Shown piece by piece: positions 1 to 8,938 of a DNA stretch of 64,000 nt. This DNA is from Marinobacter sp. Lineage in GTDB: Bacteria > Pseudomonadota > Gammaproteobacteria > Pseudomonadales > Oleiphilaceae. The translations under genes and the position numbers were made by a program. Numbering within the stretch: position 1 is the stretch's first letter; every line of letters begins with the position of its first letter. Below the pieces are notes generated by a model, which searched no databases, had not been told where the DNA came from, and worked only from the letters and a program-made list of their open reading frames with translations. The stretch lies in contig JAGYIS010000009.1 in the NCBI GenBank assembly GCA_018402255.1, forward strand, positions 186,001 to 250,000, read 5' to 3'.

Positions 1-2
1 TG

Positions 3-2714
3 CAAGGCATGGCCTCCTGGACCGGCGGCATTTCGGCTGATATCAACCTCCTGCTGGAACGTTTTCCCTGGCACACCCTGGTGCCCGGGCTTGAGACGCC
101 GCCGGTGTCGCTGGAACGTTTGCAGGGGCAGGCCGCCTATCAGGATGACCGTTACCAGGCTGACCTGCAGGCCTCAGTGGCCGGCCCCTTGGGTGAAGCT
201 GACCTGAGTGCGCGGCTGGAAGGCGACGATCAGGCTGTGCGCATTGACCAGTTGGCGATGACTACGGGTGCTGGTTCGCTTGCTGGCGATGCTGAACTCC
301 AGTTTGCAGAAGAATTGGCGTGGACTGCCGCGTTGGTACTTGATCAGTTCAATCCCGGTTATTGGGTGCCCATGCTGGAAGCCAGCCTGAACGGTGAGGT
401 TAACAGTCAGGGCCAACTCCAGCCCGATGGCCTGCCCATAGTGTCGGCTGACTGGAATCTCCAGGGTCGCTGGCAAGACCAGGATGCGCAGGCCCGCGGC
501 GAGATTGACAGCGACGGTAGTGACTGGACCCTGAGCAATCTGGCGCTGGTTGTGGGTGACAACCGCGTACAAGGGCAGGGCCGCTATGGTCGGGAACTGG
601 CTGGCCAACTCTCGATCTTGCTGCCAGACCCAGGTGTGTTTGTGGCTGGGTTAGCGGGAGACCTTGCCGCAGAGCTGAACGTTGGCGGCACGCTTCAGGA
701 CCCAACGGCAAGTGCGACACTGACTGGCCGGGGACTGGCCTGGCAGGACCTGCTGCAAGTTGGGGCGATTGATTTGGATGCTGGCCTGGCCAGCGGTAGT
801 GTGATCGACGGGTCACTGGTGGTCCGGGAGGTGAGTGCGGCCGAGCAGCAGCTTGAGGAAGTTACACTCCAGCTGGGTGGGACGCGCGAGGATCATGAGC
901 TGTCGGTGGCGGTGAATCATACTGAAGCCAATGTGTTGATGGTTTTTACCGGTGCGATTTCTCAGGCTTGGGATGGCTGGCAAGGTCTCTTGTCCCGGGG
1001 CCAAATCGATATCCTTGGTCCAGATCAGAGCTGGCAGCTTGAGTCGCCGGCAGATTTGGCCTACGGCGAAGACGGTACGGTGAGTCTCGGTGCCAATTGC
1101 TGGCGCTGGCAAGACAGCTCGGTGTGTGCGGAGCAGCAGCAACTGTGGCCAGATCCCCGGATTGCCTATCAAATCCGCCAGTTCCCGACCGTGGCGCTTG
1201 CGCCGCTTTTCCCTGAGACCTTCAACTGGGATGCCTACCTGAACGCTGACGTGGACCTGTCTTTGACCGATGCCGGCCCGGATGGCCGGATCACCCTGGA
1301 TGCAGGCAGCGGCACGTTTGAGTTTCTGGTCATTGATGAATGGCAGAGCCTGGGCCATGACACCCTGACACTGGATGCCCGCTTGAAGCCGGAGAATGCT
1401 GAACTTTCATTCTCGCTGCGGGGCCCGGAACTGGGTACATTTACCGCGGATCTGTCGGTAGATCCGTTGGCGGAAGATCGCCCAATAGAAGGCCGCTTAA
1501 GTCTGCAGTCGCTGGACCTGGCATTTGCTTCGGTGTTCGCAGGACTGGAGGAACTCAGCGGACAGGTGAATGGTGAGGCTCGGTTATCCGGCCCGTTGCT
1601 ACGGCCCCGGGTCAACGGAGAGCTGGCCCTGACCAACGGCCGCATCTACGATCCGGGACTGCCGTTGCCGATGGATGACGTTGTGTTGGTGCTGGAATTT
1701 CTGGGAGATTCAGCCGACATCAGTGGCCGCTGGAAAAGCAATGACCGGAGCAGTGGAAAGCTTTCCGGAGCTCTGAACTGGCAGCAGGAGCCGGAGTTTG
1801 AGCTGTCGATCGTCGGCGATCGGCTGCCGGTAAATCTTGAACCCTATGCTCAGGTAGAGATTGGTCCTGACCTGACCATTGCCTTCCGGGCTGGTGAGCT
1901 GTCTGTCTCCGGGCGGGTAGATGTGCCAAGGGGCGACATCGAAATCACCGGCCTTCCGGAGTCTGCTGTATCGATTTCAGAGGACGAGGTGATCGTCGGG
2001 GTAGAGGTAGAAGAGCCCGTCATCCGGCGTATGTTGATGGACGTGACCGTTGTGGTCGGGGAAGACAAAGTGACTTTCGACGCCTTTGGTGTCACCGGCA
2101 ATCTGCAAGGAACGCTGAGGATTGGCAACGACATGGACACCCGTGGGTCTCTGCAACTGGTGGACGGTCAGTATCAGGCCTTTGGCCAGGAGCTGGAGTT
2201 GCGCCGGGCAAGGATCCTGTTTGTCGGTGCACTGGCCGAGCCCTACCTCGACATTGAGGCTGTCAGACGGGTAGATTCGGTGGTCGCTGGAATCCGGTTG
2301 AGTGGGCCGGTTAACGCGCCCGAGACGGAGGTGTTCTCAGAACCCTCGATGCCCCAGGCGGACGCGTTGTCTTACGTGATCCTGGGGCGCCCGCCCCAGG
2401 GGCAAGGCGACGATGGCCAGATGAGCCAGGCGGCCTTGTCGCTCGGGCTAACGCAGGCCAGCAAGTTGACTCAGGGGATTGGAGACGAACTGGGCATTCG
2501 GAATCTGACGCTGGAAGCCGAAGGTTCTGGCGATGGCGCATCGGTAGTTGCCAGTGGTTATATCACCGATGAGTTGAGCCTGCGTTACGGTGTCGGCATC
2601 TTTGAACCGATCACTACCGTTGCGCTGCGCTACGATCTGGGCCGGTATTTCTACCTGGAGGCTGCCAGTGGCCTGGCATCCTCCCTTGATATTTTCTACA
2701 CCCGGGACTTTTGA
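3..2714 (+). CDS. tamB: Translocation and assembly module subunit TamB (5' truncated by window edge)
   Basis: C-terminal ~900 residues of TamB, the inner-membrane-anchored, periplasm-spanning beta-rich protein that works with outer-membrane TamA in envelope biogenesis and lipid transport. The frame is open to the window edge with no start context, and TamB proteins usually exceed 1100 residues, so the gene begins upstream. The body consists of repetitive amphipathic beta-strand sequence. The last ~300 residues look like the TamB/DUF490 domain and end in the typical aromatic tail (SLDIFYTRDF). It ends 2 bp from the convergent SIMPL gene. tamA would be expected just upstream, outside the window. 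Family assignment is firm; the start is not visible. Confidence 0.9.
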   Translation, partial: QGMASWTGGISADINLLLERFPWHTLVPGLETPPVSLERLQGQAAYQDDRYQADLQASVAGPLGEADLSARLEGDDQAVRIDQLAMTTGAGSLAGDAELQFAEELAWTAALVLDQFNPGYWVPMLEASLNGEVNSQGQLQPDGLPIVSADWNLQGRWQDQDAQARGEIDSDGSDWTLSNLALVVGDNRVQGQGRYGRELAGQLSILLPDPGVFVAGLAGDLAAELNVGGTLQDPTASATLTGRGLAWQDLLQVGAIDLDAGLASGSVIDGSLVVREVSAAEQQLEEVTLQLGGTREDHELSVAVNHTEANVLMVFTGAISQAWDGWQGLLSRGQIDILGPDQSWQLESPADLAYGEDGTVSLGANCWRWQDSSVCAEQQQLWPDPRIAYQIRQFPTVALAPLFPETFNWDAYLNADVDLSLTDAGPDGRITLDAGSGTFEFLVIDEWQSLGHDTLTLDARLKPENAELSFSLRGPELGTFTADLSVDPLAEDRPIEGRLSLQSLDLAFASVFAGLEELSGQVNGEARLSGPLLRPRVNGELALTNGRIYDPGLPLPMDDVVLVLEFLGDSADISGRWKSNDRSSGKLSGALNWQQEPEFELSIVGDRLPVNLEPYAQVEIGPDLTIAFRAGELSVSGRVDVPRGDIEITGLPESAVSISEDEVIVGVEVEEPVIRRMLMDVTVVVGEDKVTFDAFGVTGNLQGTLRIGNDMDTRGSLQLVDGQYQAFGQELELRRARILFVGALAEPYLDIEAVRRVDSVVAGIRLSGPVNAPETEVFSEPSMPQADALSYVILGRPPQGQGDDGQMSQAALSLGLTQASKLTQGIGDELGIRNLTLEAEGSGDGASVVASGYITDELSLRYGVGIFEPITTVALRYDLGRYFYLEAASGLASSLDIFYTRDF

Positions 2715-2716
2715 GT

Positions 2717-3409
2717 TCAGTCCAGCTTGAAGGTGGCGCTCACGCTGGCCTGGATTTCCCGGGGGCCAATGCTCGACACTTTGTCGCTGCTGGCTCTTGC
2801 CTCCGCCATCATCATGGGGACCGGGCGGTGACCACCGTTGATGTTAATGGTGACCACCTCGCCGCAGTCCATGTCCAGTTGCTGGGCGACAAATTCGCAG
2901 CGACTGCGGGCGTCTTCAATGGCTCTGGCCAGTGCCTGTCTTTGCAGGCTTTCTTCGTCGGAATGAAAAAACTGATGCTCGCCCAGGTGGTATTGCAGGC
3001 CGACTTTTTGCGCTTGCTCAAGCAGAGAGTTCAGTAGTTCGAGATCGTTGATGGAAAAGCTGACGGTCTGGCTGGCCACGGCCACCTGTTGAGGCTCCTG
3101 GCCACGCTCCTGAACCGGCAAGGTGCGCGTGTACAGGTTTATGTTGGCGTCAGAATAGTCCACCAGGCGGTCACGCATGGTATCGATTGCGGCGCGCCAC
3201 TGCTCCATGGTTTCCGTCAAACGCTCCGACGCTTTTTCCGGCAGGTTGTGCTCTGCGTTTGCGGTAAATTGCAGGCGGGCGCTGTCAGGCGCGTACCGCA
3301 CGCTACCTTCTCCGCTCAGGCTGACCTCACCGGCCAGTACTGTTGTAGAGAAAGCGGATGCTGTGATCAGTGAGGCGGCCAGCGCCAGTGTGTGCATTCG
3401 TTTTGACAT
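2717..3409 (-). CDS. SIMPL-domain (DUF541) periplasmic protein
   Basis: Protein of 230 residues with an N-terminal signal peptide (basic MSKRMHT, then a hydrophobic stretch ending near TTVLA) followed by one SIMPL/DUF541 domain. The domain begins with the typical VSLSGEGSVRYAPD strand and ends in a short beta motif (VSATFKLD). Family members are secreted or periplasmic proteins of poorly defined role, some linked to oxidative stress. Its ATG shares one base with the stop (TAATG) of the upstream amidotransferase gene, so it is the last gene of a three-gene overlapping operon. Whether it works with the amidoligase pair or is merely co-transcribed cannot be told from sequence. Confidence 0.85.
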   Translation of the reverse strand: MSKRMHTLALAASLITASAFSTTVLAGEVSLSGEGSVRYAPDSARLQFTANAEHNLPEKASERLTETMEQWRAAIDTMRDRLVDYSDANINLYTRTLPVQERGQEPQQVAVASQTVSFSINDLELLNSLLEQAQKVGLQYHLGEHQFFHSDEESLQRQALARAIEDARSRCEFVAQQLDMDCGEVVTININGGHRPVPMMMAEARASSDKVSSIGPREIQASVSATFKLD

Positions 3410-4155
3410 TAGTCTTCTCCAGGTTGCAGGAGCCCGTTAGTGCGGCTCTCAAGTCGTTCCAGTTTTCGAGCCCGGGCAGCATGCACAAAATGGCTGAATA
3501 TCCGCCTGTGCCCGGCATGGTACAGCAGGTATTCCGGGTGCCACTGAACCCCCATCAACCATTGATCGCCGGTGTTTTCAATCGCCTGTACAAACAGATC
3601 GTTGTCGACCGCGGTCACCCTCAGGTTCCGTCCTAACTGCTTGATGGCCTGGCTGTGAATGCGGTTGGCGCCGATGGTGGTGCTGTGCATCAGGCGTCCC
3701 AGTCGGCTGGTATGAACCAACTGGACGGTTTGCAGCGGCAGTAGCAAAGGCCGGTGACGGGTTTTCATTCTTAATGGGGTGACGTTCTGGCACAAGGAGC
3801 CACCATGAAAGGTATTGATAAATTGGGCGCCGCGGCAGATCCCGAGTACCGGAAGGCTGAGCTGTTGAGCTTGAGCCAACAATCGGTGGTCGGTCTCATC
3901 CCTTTTCAGGTCGTATTTCGCGGTGACCTGTGGCTGTTGACCATACCGGTTGGGATGCACGTGCGTGCCACCAGACAACACCAACCCATCCAGCAGTGAC
4001 ACGTCGGTGTGCGAGCCTGGCCGAATATAATGGGTATGGGCACCGTGCAGCCTCAGTCCCAGACTGATCAGGCGGTGTGTGGTGCTGCGCCTGGCCGGCC
4101 CGCTGATGCCAATCGTCAGCCCGGGAGATTCCGGGGCGTCGTGAGACTCAGACAT
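3409..4155 (-). CDS. Peptidase C26 / class-I glutamine amidotransferase (gamma-glutamyl-gamma-aminobutyrate hydrolase family)
   Basis: Protein of 248 residues of the C26 family, which hydrolyses gamma-glutamyl amide bonds or supplies ammonia. The nucleophile elbow reads LGICRGAQ with Cys about 107, and the catalytic His-Glu pair lies in QWHPEYL (His about 206, Glu about 208), so the triad looks intact. It has no signal peptide, so it should be cytoplasmic. The start overlaps the end of the upstream amidoligase gene by 8 bp, indicating translational coupling. The pairing of an amidoligase with a C26 hydrolase is a recurring arrangement in bacteria (amidoligase survey by Iyer, Aravind and colleagues). 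The substrate is unknown. PuuD-like putrescine degradation is an alternative, but no other puu gene is present. Confidence 0.85.
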   Translation of the reverse strand: MSESHDAPESPGLTIGISGPARRSTTHRLISLGLRLHGAHTHYIRPGSHTDVSLLDGLVLSGGTHVHPNRYGQQPQVTAKYDLKRDETDHRLLAQAQQLSLPVLGICRGAQFINTFHGGSLCQNVTPLRMKTRHRPLLLPLQTVQLVHTSRLGRLMHSTTIGANRIHSQAIKQLGRNLRVTAVDNDLFVQAIENTGDQWLMGVQWHPEYLLYHAGHRRIFSHFVHAARARKLERLESRTNGLLQPGED

Positions 4156-5149
4156 AACCGTGTTGTTGTAGCCATTGCTCCGTGGTCTCGCGCCAGGAGT
4201 GAGTGAGGTTACGCAGGCTGAACTTCTGTGCTTGCCGGAAAGACTCTCTCAGGGCTTTCAGATGGTCCGGATTGTTGGCGAGCTGTTCCAGCACCACCCA
4301 GTCGTTCCAGACCGTTGAAAAGTGCCATCGGGGATTATCAATGTCGCAGTCCGGTAAACGGTAGTGCAACGTGGGGCGGCTTTTGATCCGGGGATCATCT
4401 ACATATTCGGCCAGCAACGCCGGATCCAGGTGAGCAAAAAGTGGCAGCAGGTCCAGCGCCTTGTTCCGGGTGGGGTTGTCGTGCAGGTAGTCTTTCATCA
4501 ACGTTTTGATGTCCGGGTTGTATTCGTCCGCCATCAGCTTCTCAGTATAGCGACTACTCCAGGGTTCGATGTAGGTGGTGAATTTGCGGCTGATATCCAT
4601 TTGATGTCGGGCCTTGAGCCAATCATACAACGCTGCGAACGCCTGAAGGTAACGCACCAGAGTGTCGGGCTCCAGATCTGGTAGTTCCGGGTTGAGTTGA
4701 AGCCCAAAGGCAAAATAGATGGCTTCACGGCTACCCTCGGCCCCAAGCTCTCTGAGTTCGTCGACCAGATGTTCAATAAGCTCCACTTTAGAGAATGCCA
4801 GCGGCGGACCTACGATCTCAAGTGGAACAATCTTCTCCGCTGCAAAGTCGATGACGTCCATGGCGTGGTTGCCCAGATCGCGAATAGACTGTGGCAGGCG
4901 GTCGTCATCCAGATCGAGATCTTTGATCGGATCGGAGTCCAGCTCGATAGTGAAGGTGCCGGCTTTGGTCTCAAGTTTGGTTACATAGCGGGATGCAAGC
5001 TCGGGCGTGCCCTCAAGCAATCGGGCCGAATGGTTAACCAGTTCGTCGTAGCTGAGGCCCGAGAGCTCGATCTCGACGCCGACCCTGCGCTCGTCACCCT
5101 CATGATTGCGAAGTTGATCCGGCATCTTGCAACGTTGGTTTGAGTTCAT
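4148..5149 (-). CDS. Putative amidoligase (Amidoligase_2 family, glutamine-synthetase fold)
   Basis: Protein of 333 residues recognised as an Amidoligase_2-type COOH-NH2 ligase. Seen: an early VGVEIELSGL strand that in this family contributes the acidic metal/ATP-binding residues, then FTIELDSDP, and a Trp/His-rich C-terminal half (LHYRLPDCDIDNPRWHF). The family is predicted to form amide or peptide bonds using ATP. Its gene overlaps the C26 amidotransferase gene by 8 bp, suggesting one enzyme makes and the other trims or supplies a gamma-glutamyl-type bond. An alternative start is the Met codon at 5125. No strong ribosome-binding site precedes either start. The substrate is unknown. Confidence 0.75.
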   Translation of the reverse strand: MNSNQRCKMPDQLRNHEGDERRVGVEIELSGLSYDELVNHSARLLEGTPELASRYVTKLETKAGTFTIELDSDPIKDLDLDDDRLPQSIRDLGNHAMDVIDFAAEKIVPLEIVGPPLAFSKVELIEHLVDELRELGAEGSREAIYFAFGLQLNPELPDLEPDTLVRYLQAFAALYDWLKARHQMDISRKFTTYIEPWSSRYTEKLMADEYNPDIKTLMKDYLHDNPTRNKALDLLPLFAHLDPALLAEYVDDPRIKSRPTLHYRLPDCDIDNPRWHFSTVWNDWVVLEQLANNPDHLKALRESFRQAQKFSLRNLTHSWRETTEQWLQQHGYV

Positions 5150-5241
5150 AGGTTGTTGGCATCCTTGATAGATAGAAGAGTTTTACCTTACCACAGGGAT
5201 TCGCAGGCTCTGGCTACCTGACAGAAAAATAACACGCAGGC

Positions 5242-5270
5242 TTTACACTGGATAAAACACTGTATATAGT
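5242..5270 (+). promoter_or_regulatory. Probable sigma-70 promoter of lexA
   Basis: TTTACA (5242-5247), 17 bp spacer, TATAGT (5265-5270). The degenerate LexA-like site at 5260-5275 covers the -10 region, as expected for an autorepressed lexA promoter. Position relative to the lexA ATG at 5317 is reasonable. Confidence 0.6.
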
Positions 5271-5277
5271 CAAATCA

Positions 5278-5293
5278 CTGTATATAAAACCAG
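5278..5293 (+). promoter_or_regulatory. LexA (SOS) box upstream of lexA
   Basis: CTGTATATAAAACCAG matches the CTG-N10-CAG SOS-box consensus with an AT-rich core. A second, degenerate copy (CTGTATATAGTCAAAT, 5260-5275) lies 18 bp upstream on the same helical face region and has lost the right half-site. Tandem boxes before lexA are known in enterobacteria. These would also lie in the divergent region shared with the amidoligase operon. Confidence 0.8.
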
Positions 5294-5316
5294 GATGTTC
5301 TGATCGGAGTAATTGC

Positions 5317-5925
5317 ATGAAGCTGACCGCAAGACAGTCCCAGGTGCTGGATATTATCCGGCGGTATGTCGATGAAACCGGATACCCACCGACCCGAGCG
5401 GAAATTGCTGCCGAGCTTGGCTTCAGGTCGGCCAACGCAGCGGAAGAGCATCTGCGCGCGCTGGCCAGAAAGGGAGCCATAGAGATGGTGCCCGGTGCCA
5501 GTCGCGGCATACGTCTGCCGGAAGTTGAGCCAGACCCCGGGCTGCCAGTTATTGGTCAGGTGGCTGCAGGTAGCCCGATACTGGCGCAGGAGCACATCGA
5601 GGATCATTGCTCATTGCTGCCGGGCTTCTTCTCGCCCTCGGCAGACTATCTGTTGCGAGTTCGCGGCATGAGCATGAAGGACATCGGCATACTCGACGGC
5701 GACCTGTTGGCCGTGCACAGCACACAAGACGTCCATAACGGACAGGTTGTTGTGGCGAGAGTGGGCGAGGAAGTCACGGTAAAGCGGTTTCGTCGCGAGG
5801 GCTCCAAAGTATGGCTGATCGCAGAAAACGAAGAGTTTGCGCCGATTGAAATTGATCTGACCGAGCAAGAACTGTTTATCGAAGGCCTTGGTGTGGGTGT
5901 GATCCGTCGATCAGATCTGCACTAA
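5317..5925 (+). CDS. lexA: LexA repressor, SOS regulator
   Basis: LexA of 202 residues, the usual length. The N-terminal winged helix-turn-helix (about 1-65) binds SOS boxes. The RecA-stimulated self-cleavage site is Ala84-Gly85 (QVAAGSP), and the catalytic dyad is Ser119 (in GMSMKD) with Lys156 (in TVKRF). All key residues are present, so the protein should be functional. It lies downstream of its own LexA box and upstream of sulA, the arrangement seen in pseudomonads. The start at 5317 is preceded by GGAG about 8 bp upstream. Confidence 0.97.
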   Translation: MKLTARQSQVLDIIRRYVDETGYPPTRAEIAAELGFRSANAAEEHLRALARKGAIEMVPGASRGIRLPEVEPDPGLPVIGQVAAGSPILAQEHIEDHCSLLPGFFSPSADYLLRVRGMSMKDIGILDGDLLAVHSTQDVHNGQVVVARVGEEVTVKRFRREGSKVWLIAENEEFAPIEIDLTEQELFIEGLGVGVIRRSDLH

Positions 5926-5958
5926 CCATCAGACACGCGTAACGCAGGTAGGTGAATA

Positions 5959-6450
5959 ATGGAACAGTTGAGCTTCAATCAGAACATGGCGTTCCAGTCG
6001 GCGGCTGTTATTCCCGCTCATGGAATATCTGCGGGTCAACGGCGAGCCGGAGCTCAGCGCGCACTCTCAGATTCTGTCCGGGAGGCCAAACCCACCGCTG
6101 GCAACGTGACGGAAATCATCCTGCCGGAAGGTCAGGTCGATAACGTTCAGCTGCTACTGCCAATGCTGACTCAACTGAATCAGGAAAAGCGCTGGTTGGC
6201 ACTGATTGATCCGCCCCAGTCATTGGTCGGTAAGTGGCAGAAAATGCACAATATCATCGCCACTGAAATACTGGTGTTGCGCTCAACTGCGGAGTTCTCA
6301 GCGCAACAACTGTCTGAGCGGGCGCTGCGAGCGGGCACTTGCCATGCGGTTGTGCTCTGGACAAACAAGCTGGGTCGTTCCGCTTTTGAGTCCCTTCAAA
6401 AAGCGTCAGCGCAGGGTGACAGCCACGGCGTGGTGTTGCGTCACCGCTAA
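5959..6450 (+). CDS. sulA: SOS cell-division inhibitor SulA
   Basis: SulA-family protein of 163 residues. It blocks FtsZ polymerisation during DNA damage. Seen: the family's central region IILPEGQVDNVQLLLPMLTQ followed by RWLALIDPP and the QMHNIIATEILVLRS-like segment, with a variable N-terminus. It follows lexA by 33 bp on the same strand with a GGTGAATA ribosome-binding region, so it is probably co-transcribed with lexA and SOS-controlled, as in Pseudomonas. It converges with the next small gene, with only 6 bp between stops. Confidence 0.85.
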   Translation: MEQLSFNQNMAFQSAAVIPAHGISAGQRRAGAQRALSDSVREAKPTAGNVTEIILPEGQVDNVQLLLPMLTQLNQEKRWLALIDPPQSLVGKWQKMHNIIATEILVLRSTAEFSAQQLSERALRAGTCHAVVLWTNKLGRSAFESLQKASAQGDSHGVVLRHR

Positions 6451-6456
6451 TCCGGG

Positions 6457-6717
6457 TCAGTGCAGAGTATATCGGGGCTGAGAGTCGGAGAGCTCGTGTT
6501 CGTCGTCGTCCCAGTCAAGATCATGGGCAACCGTGCCGGCTGCTTCGATACCTGCAGCAATCATGGCTTTGGCGACGTTCAAGTCGCGATCGTCCATCAT
6601 CTCCCGGGCTTCTTCCGAAAAAGAGATGCGCACCAGTGGTGCTGCGTCGTCGTCAACGCGGCGCAGGGCGTAATCACCGTCGGCCAGCTGTACGATTTCA
6701 AAAAACGATGGTGACAT
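6457..6717 (-). CDS. Conserved hypothetical small acidic protein
   Basis: Acidic protein of 86 residues with no signal peptide or membrane segment. It is beta-rich at the N-terminus (FFEIVQLADGDYALRRVDDD) and ends in an Asp/Glu-rich tail (DLDWDDDEHELSD). A similar small gene sits beside lexA-sulA in pseudomonads, supporting its reality, but no function is recognised. It lies on the opposite strand to sulA, upstream-adjacent to the next minus-strand gene, and may share a transcript with it. Confidence 0.6.
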   Translation of the reverse strand: MSPSFFEIVQLADGDYALRRVDDDAAPLVRISFSEEAREMMDDRDLNVAKAMIAAGIEAAGTVAHDLDWDDDEHELSDSQPRYTLH

Positions 6718-6765
6718 TCGTTCAACCTTTATCTTGGTAAATTCGGTATTACTCGGCTGAGTGGC

Positions 6766-7266
6766 TTACCACTCGCCATGTTGATCTTCGATGCTTCTGG
6801 CAAACCGGGTCATGGCCGTAAGTGTTTGCTTCAGGCCTTCGACAGAGCGGTCTGGCCCTTGCTCGACGGAAATCGCAATGATGTTTTCGGTGGTCACATT
6901 CTTGCGCGTGACCGGCGGCTGGCTCAAAGCCGATTCAAGCTGATCCAGGTGATGCCACCAGCTCCCTGCTGTCTCAGACAGCTCCTTCAACAGCGCAACT
7001 TCGTGCACTTCATACGGAAACAAGGCTTCAAGCTCGGCCAGTGATTCTGGCGTTTCCTTTTTCCGCTGGTGGCAGCGCGCAATCATGATTAACAGCAAAC
7101 GGCGTGCCCGAAGAAGCAATTCCGTAGCCCCTTGAGACAAGGCTTCCTTGTCTGCCGCTGGATGTCGTGGTGCGGTTTCATCACCGGTTGCGGATTCGAG
7201 CTTGTTCAGTAAGGTACTGGCCAGAAAAAGTTTTTGAGAGACCAGAGAATACCATTGTGATGCCAT
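6766..7266 (-). CDS. Conserved hypothetical protein (DUF6586-like)
   Basis: Predicted cytoplasmic helical protein of 166 residues, starting MASQWYSLVSQKLFLA. It resembles the conserved uncharacterised protein found near lexA/sulA in Pseudomonas (DUF6586-like; recalled, not searched). The start at 7266 was chosen because the family N-terminus begins there. Extending further upstream would add about 80 residues of unrelated, basic sequence that runs into the divergent intergenic region. The ribosome-binding site is weak. No catalytic motif is visible. Confidence 0.6.
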   Translation of the reverse strand: MASQWYSLVSQKLFLASTLLNKLESATGDETAPRHPAADKEALSQGATELLLRARRLLLIMIARCHQRKKETPESLAELEALFPYEVHEVALLKELSETAGSWWHHLDQLESALSQPPVTRKNVTTENIIAISVEQGPDRSVEGLKQTLTAMTRFARSIEDQHGEW

Positions 7267-7487
7267 ACAACACCTGCACCTGCGAAGCCCGTTGAAGATC
7301 CTGAAAGACAGCCGACCAATACTATCATTTTTGAGCGCCGGTTTCTTGCCTTGTTGCGTTGCTTGAAGGGCGCGCGAGACACAAGAAAATACAAACATTC
7401 TCTTGAAACGCCCGTTTGAAACTGGCAAAAAGGCGCATAGTTTGGACAAGTTTTGATCGTCTTGTGATCCATTTGGAGGTTTTAAGG

Positions 7488-8846
7488 ATGCGGAACCGGC
7501 TAATTGCCGCAATAGCGGCGGCTGTAGTGGGGTTTTCTTCCCCGGTTATGGCAAAGGTGTCTCCGGCTGAAGCTGAGCGTTTGAAGAATGATCTTACCCC
7601 AGTGGGCGCAGAACGCTCCGGCAATGAGTCGGGCACGATTCCGGCCTGGACCGGCGGTCTCAGCACGCCTCCTGCAAATTGGCGGGAAGGAACGGTAGAG
7701 GTCAATCCGTTCCCGGAGGACGAGGCGCTGTATGTCATTACCAGGGATAATCTGGATCAGTATCGCGATAAGTTGTCGGACGGGCACATTCAGATGCTCG
7801 AGCAATACGGCCCAGAATTTTTTATGCCGGTATACCCGACCCGCCGGACCGCGGCCTTCCCGGAGCACGTTTACGACAAGTTTCTTGAAAATGCGGTCAC
7901 GGCCGAGCTTCTTGATAACGGTAACGGTGTTCGCAATACCATTATGACCAGCCCGTTCCCGATTCCACAAAACGGATTGGAAGCAATCTGGAATCACATT
8001 CTCCGTTATCGGGGCGAAGAGCTCTCGTTCCGGAGTGCCTCGGCCACGCCACAGCGAGACGGTTCGTTTAATCCGGTGGTGAACAACTACGATTACTTCT
8101 TTGCTTACAGCCGCCCCGGTGCTGAGCTTGAAGACATTGATAACAAGATTTTTTATCTGAAGACTGAGACCATTTCGCCGTCCACCCTGGCGGGTACCAT
8201 CACGTTGGTGCATGAAACCCTTGATCAGGTTCGTTCACCGCGACTGGCCTGGCGTTACGATTCCGGCTCCCGGCGCCTGCGTCGCTCGCCCAATCTGGCT
8301 TACGAGACTGACTTGCCGAACTCGTCGTCACTGCGGTCAGTGGATCAAAAAGACATGTATAACGGCGCCCCAAACCAGTATGACTGGGAACTGAAGGGCA
8401 AGCGCGAACTGATCGTTCCGTACAACGCCTACAAGCTGCACGATGAGAATGTACGCCCGGGTGATGTTCTGCGGCCGAATCACATCGACCAGAGCCTGGC
8501 ACGCTATGAATTGCATCGGGTGTGGGTGGTAGAGGCCAAGCGCCGCACCGGCATCAGCCACATCTACGATCGCCGCGTCTACTACATTGATGAGGACAGC
8601 TGGCAGATACTGGCGACTGAAGAATATGACGATGCCGGAGAGCTCTGGCGTGTGTCAGAAGCCCACAACATTGTTTTTTACAGTGTGCCGGTCTTCTGGA
8701 CCACTATGGAAATGACGTATGATCTGAAAGCTCAGCGTTATTACATTGATGGCCTGGACGACGGTTATCCGGCCTACAATTTTGCACCTGGGTATCGTGG
8801 CAACGAGTTTACTGCAGCAGCGGCCCGTCGGGCAGCTCGCCGCTAG
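7488..8846 (+). CDS. DUF1329 family periplasmic/outer-membrane-associated protein
   Basis: Protein of 452 residues with a clear signal peptide (MRNRLIAAIAAAVVGFSSPVMA) and a mature part of the DUF1329 family. Family hallmarks seen are the early LTPVGAERSGN and IPAWTGG segments and the later tyrosine-rich region. DUF1329 proteins have a LolA-like fold and often neighbour DUF1302 outer-membrane proteins and RND transporters, but here the gene stands alone. The start at 7488 follows GGAGG at 7475-7479. It is divergent from the preceding minus-strand gene across a ~220 bp intergenic region in which I see no confident promoter. Confidence 0.9.
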   Translation: MRNRLIAAIAAAVVGFSSPVMAKVSPAEAERLKNDLTPVGAERSGNESGTIPAWTGGLSTPPANWREGTVEVNPFPEDEALYVITRDNLDQYRDKLSDGHIQMLEQYGPEFFMPVYPTRRTAAFPEHVYDKFLENAVTAELLDNGNGVRNTIMTSPFPIPQNGLEAIWNHILRYRGEELSFRSASATPQRDGSFNPVVNNYDYFFAYSRPGAELEDIDNKIFYLKTETISPSTLAGTITLVHETLDQVRSPRLAWRYDSGSRRLRRSPNLAYETDLPNSSSLRSVDQKDMYNGAPNQYDWELKGKRELIVPYNAYKLHDENVRPGDVLRPNHIDQSLARYELHRVWVVEAKRRTGISHIYDRRVYYIDEDSWQILATEEYDDAGELWRVSEAHNIVFYSVPVFWTTMEMTYDLKAQRYYIDGLDDGYPAYNFAPGYRGNEFTAAAARRAARR

Positions 8847-8938
8847 ACCTCGAGTCAGGGGCGTACACCATCAGGGTGGCGCCCTTGACGGACCCGTTTG
8901 CCAGGTCAGTGACTCGCCCCATCCGTGGAGAAGACGAC

